Of a stretch of DNA of 64,000 nucleotides, positions 62,502-64,000 are shown piece after piece. Source of the DNA: an uncultured Flavobacteriaceae bacterium. GTDB lineage: Bacteria; Bacteroidota; Bacteroidia; Flavobacteriales; Flavobacteriaceae. The position numbers were made by a program, and so were the translations under genes. Within the stretch, counting starts at the first letter, position 1; every line of letters starts with the position of its first letter. The stretch spans positions 124,001-188,000 of the forward strand of contig CALDYU010000012.1 of assembly GCA_937944485.1 (NCBI GenBank), written 5' to 3'. The notes below the pieces were generated by a model, which had not been told where the DNA came from, ran no database searches, and saw only the letters and a list, made by a program, of their open reading frames with translations.

Positions 62502-64000
62502 ATGCAACAACGACTTATAGCATTCCTTTTGGTTTTAGGAATTAGCTCGCTAAGCTGGGCGCAAGATGAAGAAAAAGAAGATATTGGTACTGAAACGGTC
62601 ACCGTTACCAAAGCCTATACACCTACTATAGCTGATGCGTTTAAGATTAAGACAATGCCCAAAATGAACGATTCGATCGTTCTGCAAAAAAAGAAAATCA
62701 ATTATAGTATATTTTCGGTTCCGGTGGCATCAACATTCACACCAGCGAAAGGGGCAGCTTCCAAAGTAAAAAAAATACCGCCTCCCACTTTATATAATTC
62801 GTATGCCTCCGCTGGGGGTGGCAATCCTGCAAATTTAATGGCTAAGTTTTATACGAGTCGATCTATTGATAGAGAATCAGGTTATACGATCAGCTTAAGA
62901 CATAATTCATCAATGGCTGATATAGCAGCAGCTGATATTACGGGTTTTGATTTAGATAACTCCTATTCAAATAGTGAATTAGAAGGTTCTTATAAAAAAA
63001 GAGGTCGTGATTATGATTGGGGAGTAGATCTCGGATTAGAACATCAACGTTATAATTGGTATGGATTGCCTGAAAATGCATTCGAAGGAATACCAGTTGA
63101 TGCTATTTTTATAACTGATTTCGGAGAAACTCAGAACTATTACATGGGCGAAGTAGAAGCTCATGTCAACTTCGAAGACACTTACTTTAAAGGCGCTAAT
63201 TTGCGCTATCGTCGCTTTTTTGATGCGGTTAAATCTGGTGAAAATAGGATAGTTTTCAGTCCGGCATTTGAGTTTCCAATTGCTGATGAAACTTTTGCTC
63301 TTAAATTCAAGGCTGACTATGTGAACGGAAGCTTTGAAAACGCTAGTTTAAACAATACCGAAAATACAGTGGGAATAAACTATAGCCATTTTCAAGTTGG
63401 GGTCAACCCTAGTATAACTATGCTGCGCGATGATTTGACTTTAAACCTTGGGGTGAATTTGGTTTACGCCTTAGATGGAGAGCGTAGTGATAGTAACTTT
63501 TTCGCTTATCCTGCAATAACTGCATCGTATCGTTTGTTAGATCAAGTAGCGATAGCTTATGGGGGTATAGAAGGCGAATTGCAGCAAAATTCATATTATG
63601 GTTTTGTTGAAGAAAATCCTTACGTGTCTCCTACATTAACGATAGCGCCAACAGATAAACAATATGACGCCTATTTAGGCTTGAGAGGTCAATTATTTCC
63701 TAATTTAAGTTACAATGTAAGGGCATCGTATAAAGCGGAGAACAGAAAGCCGTTATTTAAGTTGAATGCTCGGCATGAAACTCGTAGGGATGATAGGTTG
63801 TATTATGTCGGTAATTCATTCGAAATATTTTCTATTGATGGGGTAACAATTGGTGATGATGTGCGAACCTTCTCGGTATTTGGAGAATTGAATATTGATG
63901 TTAATCGTAATTTCACTTTAGGCATGAATGCGGAATTTTTCACCTATAATACGGAGACTAATCTACCTGCTTGGAATTTGCCAGATGCCCAAGGCTCTTT
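62502..64000 (+). CDS. outer-membrane beta-barrel protein, TonB-dependent receptor-like, 3' truncated by window
   Basis: 499 codons visible and still open at the window edge. ATG at 62502 gives signal peptide MQQRLIAFLLVLGISSLSWA-Q; an in-frame ATG seven codons earlier (62481) is possible. After the signal comes DIGTETVTVTKAYTPTIADA, a plug/TonB-box-like start, then long runs of alternating aromatic beta strands (…YDWGVDLGLEHQRYNWYG…). No SusC-type carboxypeptidase-like domain. Likely a barrel receptor or transporter partnered by the TPR protein. Confidence 0.75.
   Translation, partial: MQQRLIAFLLVLGISSLSWAQDEEKEDIGTETVTVTKAYTPTIADAFKIKTMPKMNDSIVLQKKKINYSIFSVPVASTFTPAKGAASKVKKIPPPTLYNSYASAGGGNPANLMAKFYTSRSIDRESGYTISLRHNSSMADIAAADITGFDLDNSYSNSELEGSYKKRGRDYDWGVDLGLEHQRYNWYGLPENAFEGIPVDAIFITDFGETQNYYMGEVEAHVNFEDTYFKGANLRYRRFFDAVKSGENRIVFSPAFEFPIADETFALKFKADYVNGSFENASLNNTENTVGINYSHFQVGVNPSITMLRDDLTLNLGVNLVYALDGERSDSNFFAYPAITASYRLLDQVAIAYGGIEGELQQNSYYGFVEENPYVSPTLTIAPTDKQYDAYLGLRGQLFPNLSYNVRASYKAENRKPLFKLNARHETRRDDRLYYVGNSFEIFSIDGVTIGDDVRTFSVFGELNIDVNRNFTLGMNAEFFTYNTETNLPAWNLPDAQGS

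Noticed and set aside
1-64000. tRNA or rRNA genes
   Set aside because: Apart from tmRNA and its 3' fragments, no cloverleaf with matching T- and D-arms was noticed; a tRNAscan run would be needed for certainty.

Overview
The window looks like a chromosomal segment of a marine-type member of the Flavobacteriaceae (Bacteroidota). It is AT-rich, and several genes are preceded by the Bacteroidota promoter pattern TTG-N16-19-TANNTTTG. It carries lipoprotein sulfatases, family-typical KdsA, TypA, FtsE, PpgK and Coq4 genes, and a tmRNA whose tag reads GDNNYALAA. No 16S or other species marker is present, so the genus is not determined.

Layout. 1-8171: an ABC-2 permease tail, a SulP transporter followed by an MBL-rhodanese-rhodanese fusion (sulfur/persulfide handling), a 31-aa membrane ORF, a DnaQ-like exonuclease fused to a GIY-YIG nuclease, and a lipoprotein sulfatase. 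8185-36605: a ~28-kb island holding a complete extracellular contractile injection system (eCIS), transcribed leftward. 36606-36999: tmRNA (ssrA). 37377-42159: a Lys1-like dehydrogenase, then a three-gene lipid/natural-product cassette (sterol-desaturase-like hydroxylase, a ketosynthase III fused to a haem-oxygenase-like diiron oxidase, and an unknown protein). 42172-46971: a tightly packed leftward cluster of small membrane proteins with a Coq4-like protein and a winged-helix regulator; two near-identical palindromes lie in its promoters. 47049-64000: PHP-domain protein, S9 peptidase, DUF1801, second sulfatase, KdsA, three tandem paralogous exported proteins, TypA, polyphosphate glucokinase, YbjQ, FtsE, a large TPR protein, and the start of an outer-membrane barrel protein.

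The eCIS reads, in transcription order: LytTR regulator, small unknown, DUF4255 cap/terminator, unknown (cap-adaptor candidate), sheath, two tube proteins, DUF5908, LysM tube-baseplate connector, VgrG-like spike, PAAR tip, gp25, gp6/J-like wedge, Pvc12-like wedge, a large unknown, tape measure, two DUF4157 proteins with different C-terminal domains (candidate cargo), TPR protein, unknown, AAA+ ATPase. There is one sheath gene and no T6SS membrane-complex gene, so this is a free-particle injection system rather than a T6SS.

The most striking structural point is that the eCIS is bracketed by 194-bp direct repeats (about 93% identical by hand count, no gaps). Each repeat ends in a copy of the tmRNA 3' end, and a third copy is the tmRNA gene itself. 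The island therefore looks like DNA inserted at ssrA, although no integrase remains between the repeats. Other points worth following up are a Pvc12-like baseplate protein with five tandem 23-residue repeats, a cargo candidate with two separate HExxH motifs, a second cargo candidate with an HNH-like motif, and the ketosynthase-diiron oxidase fusion.
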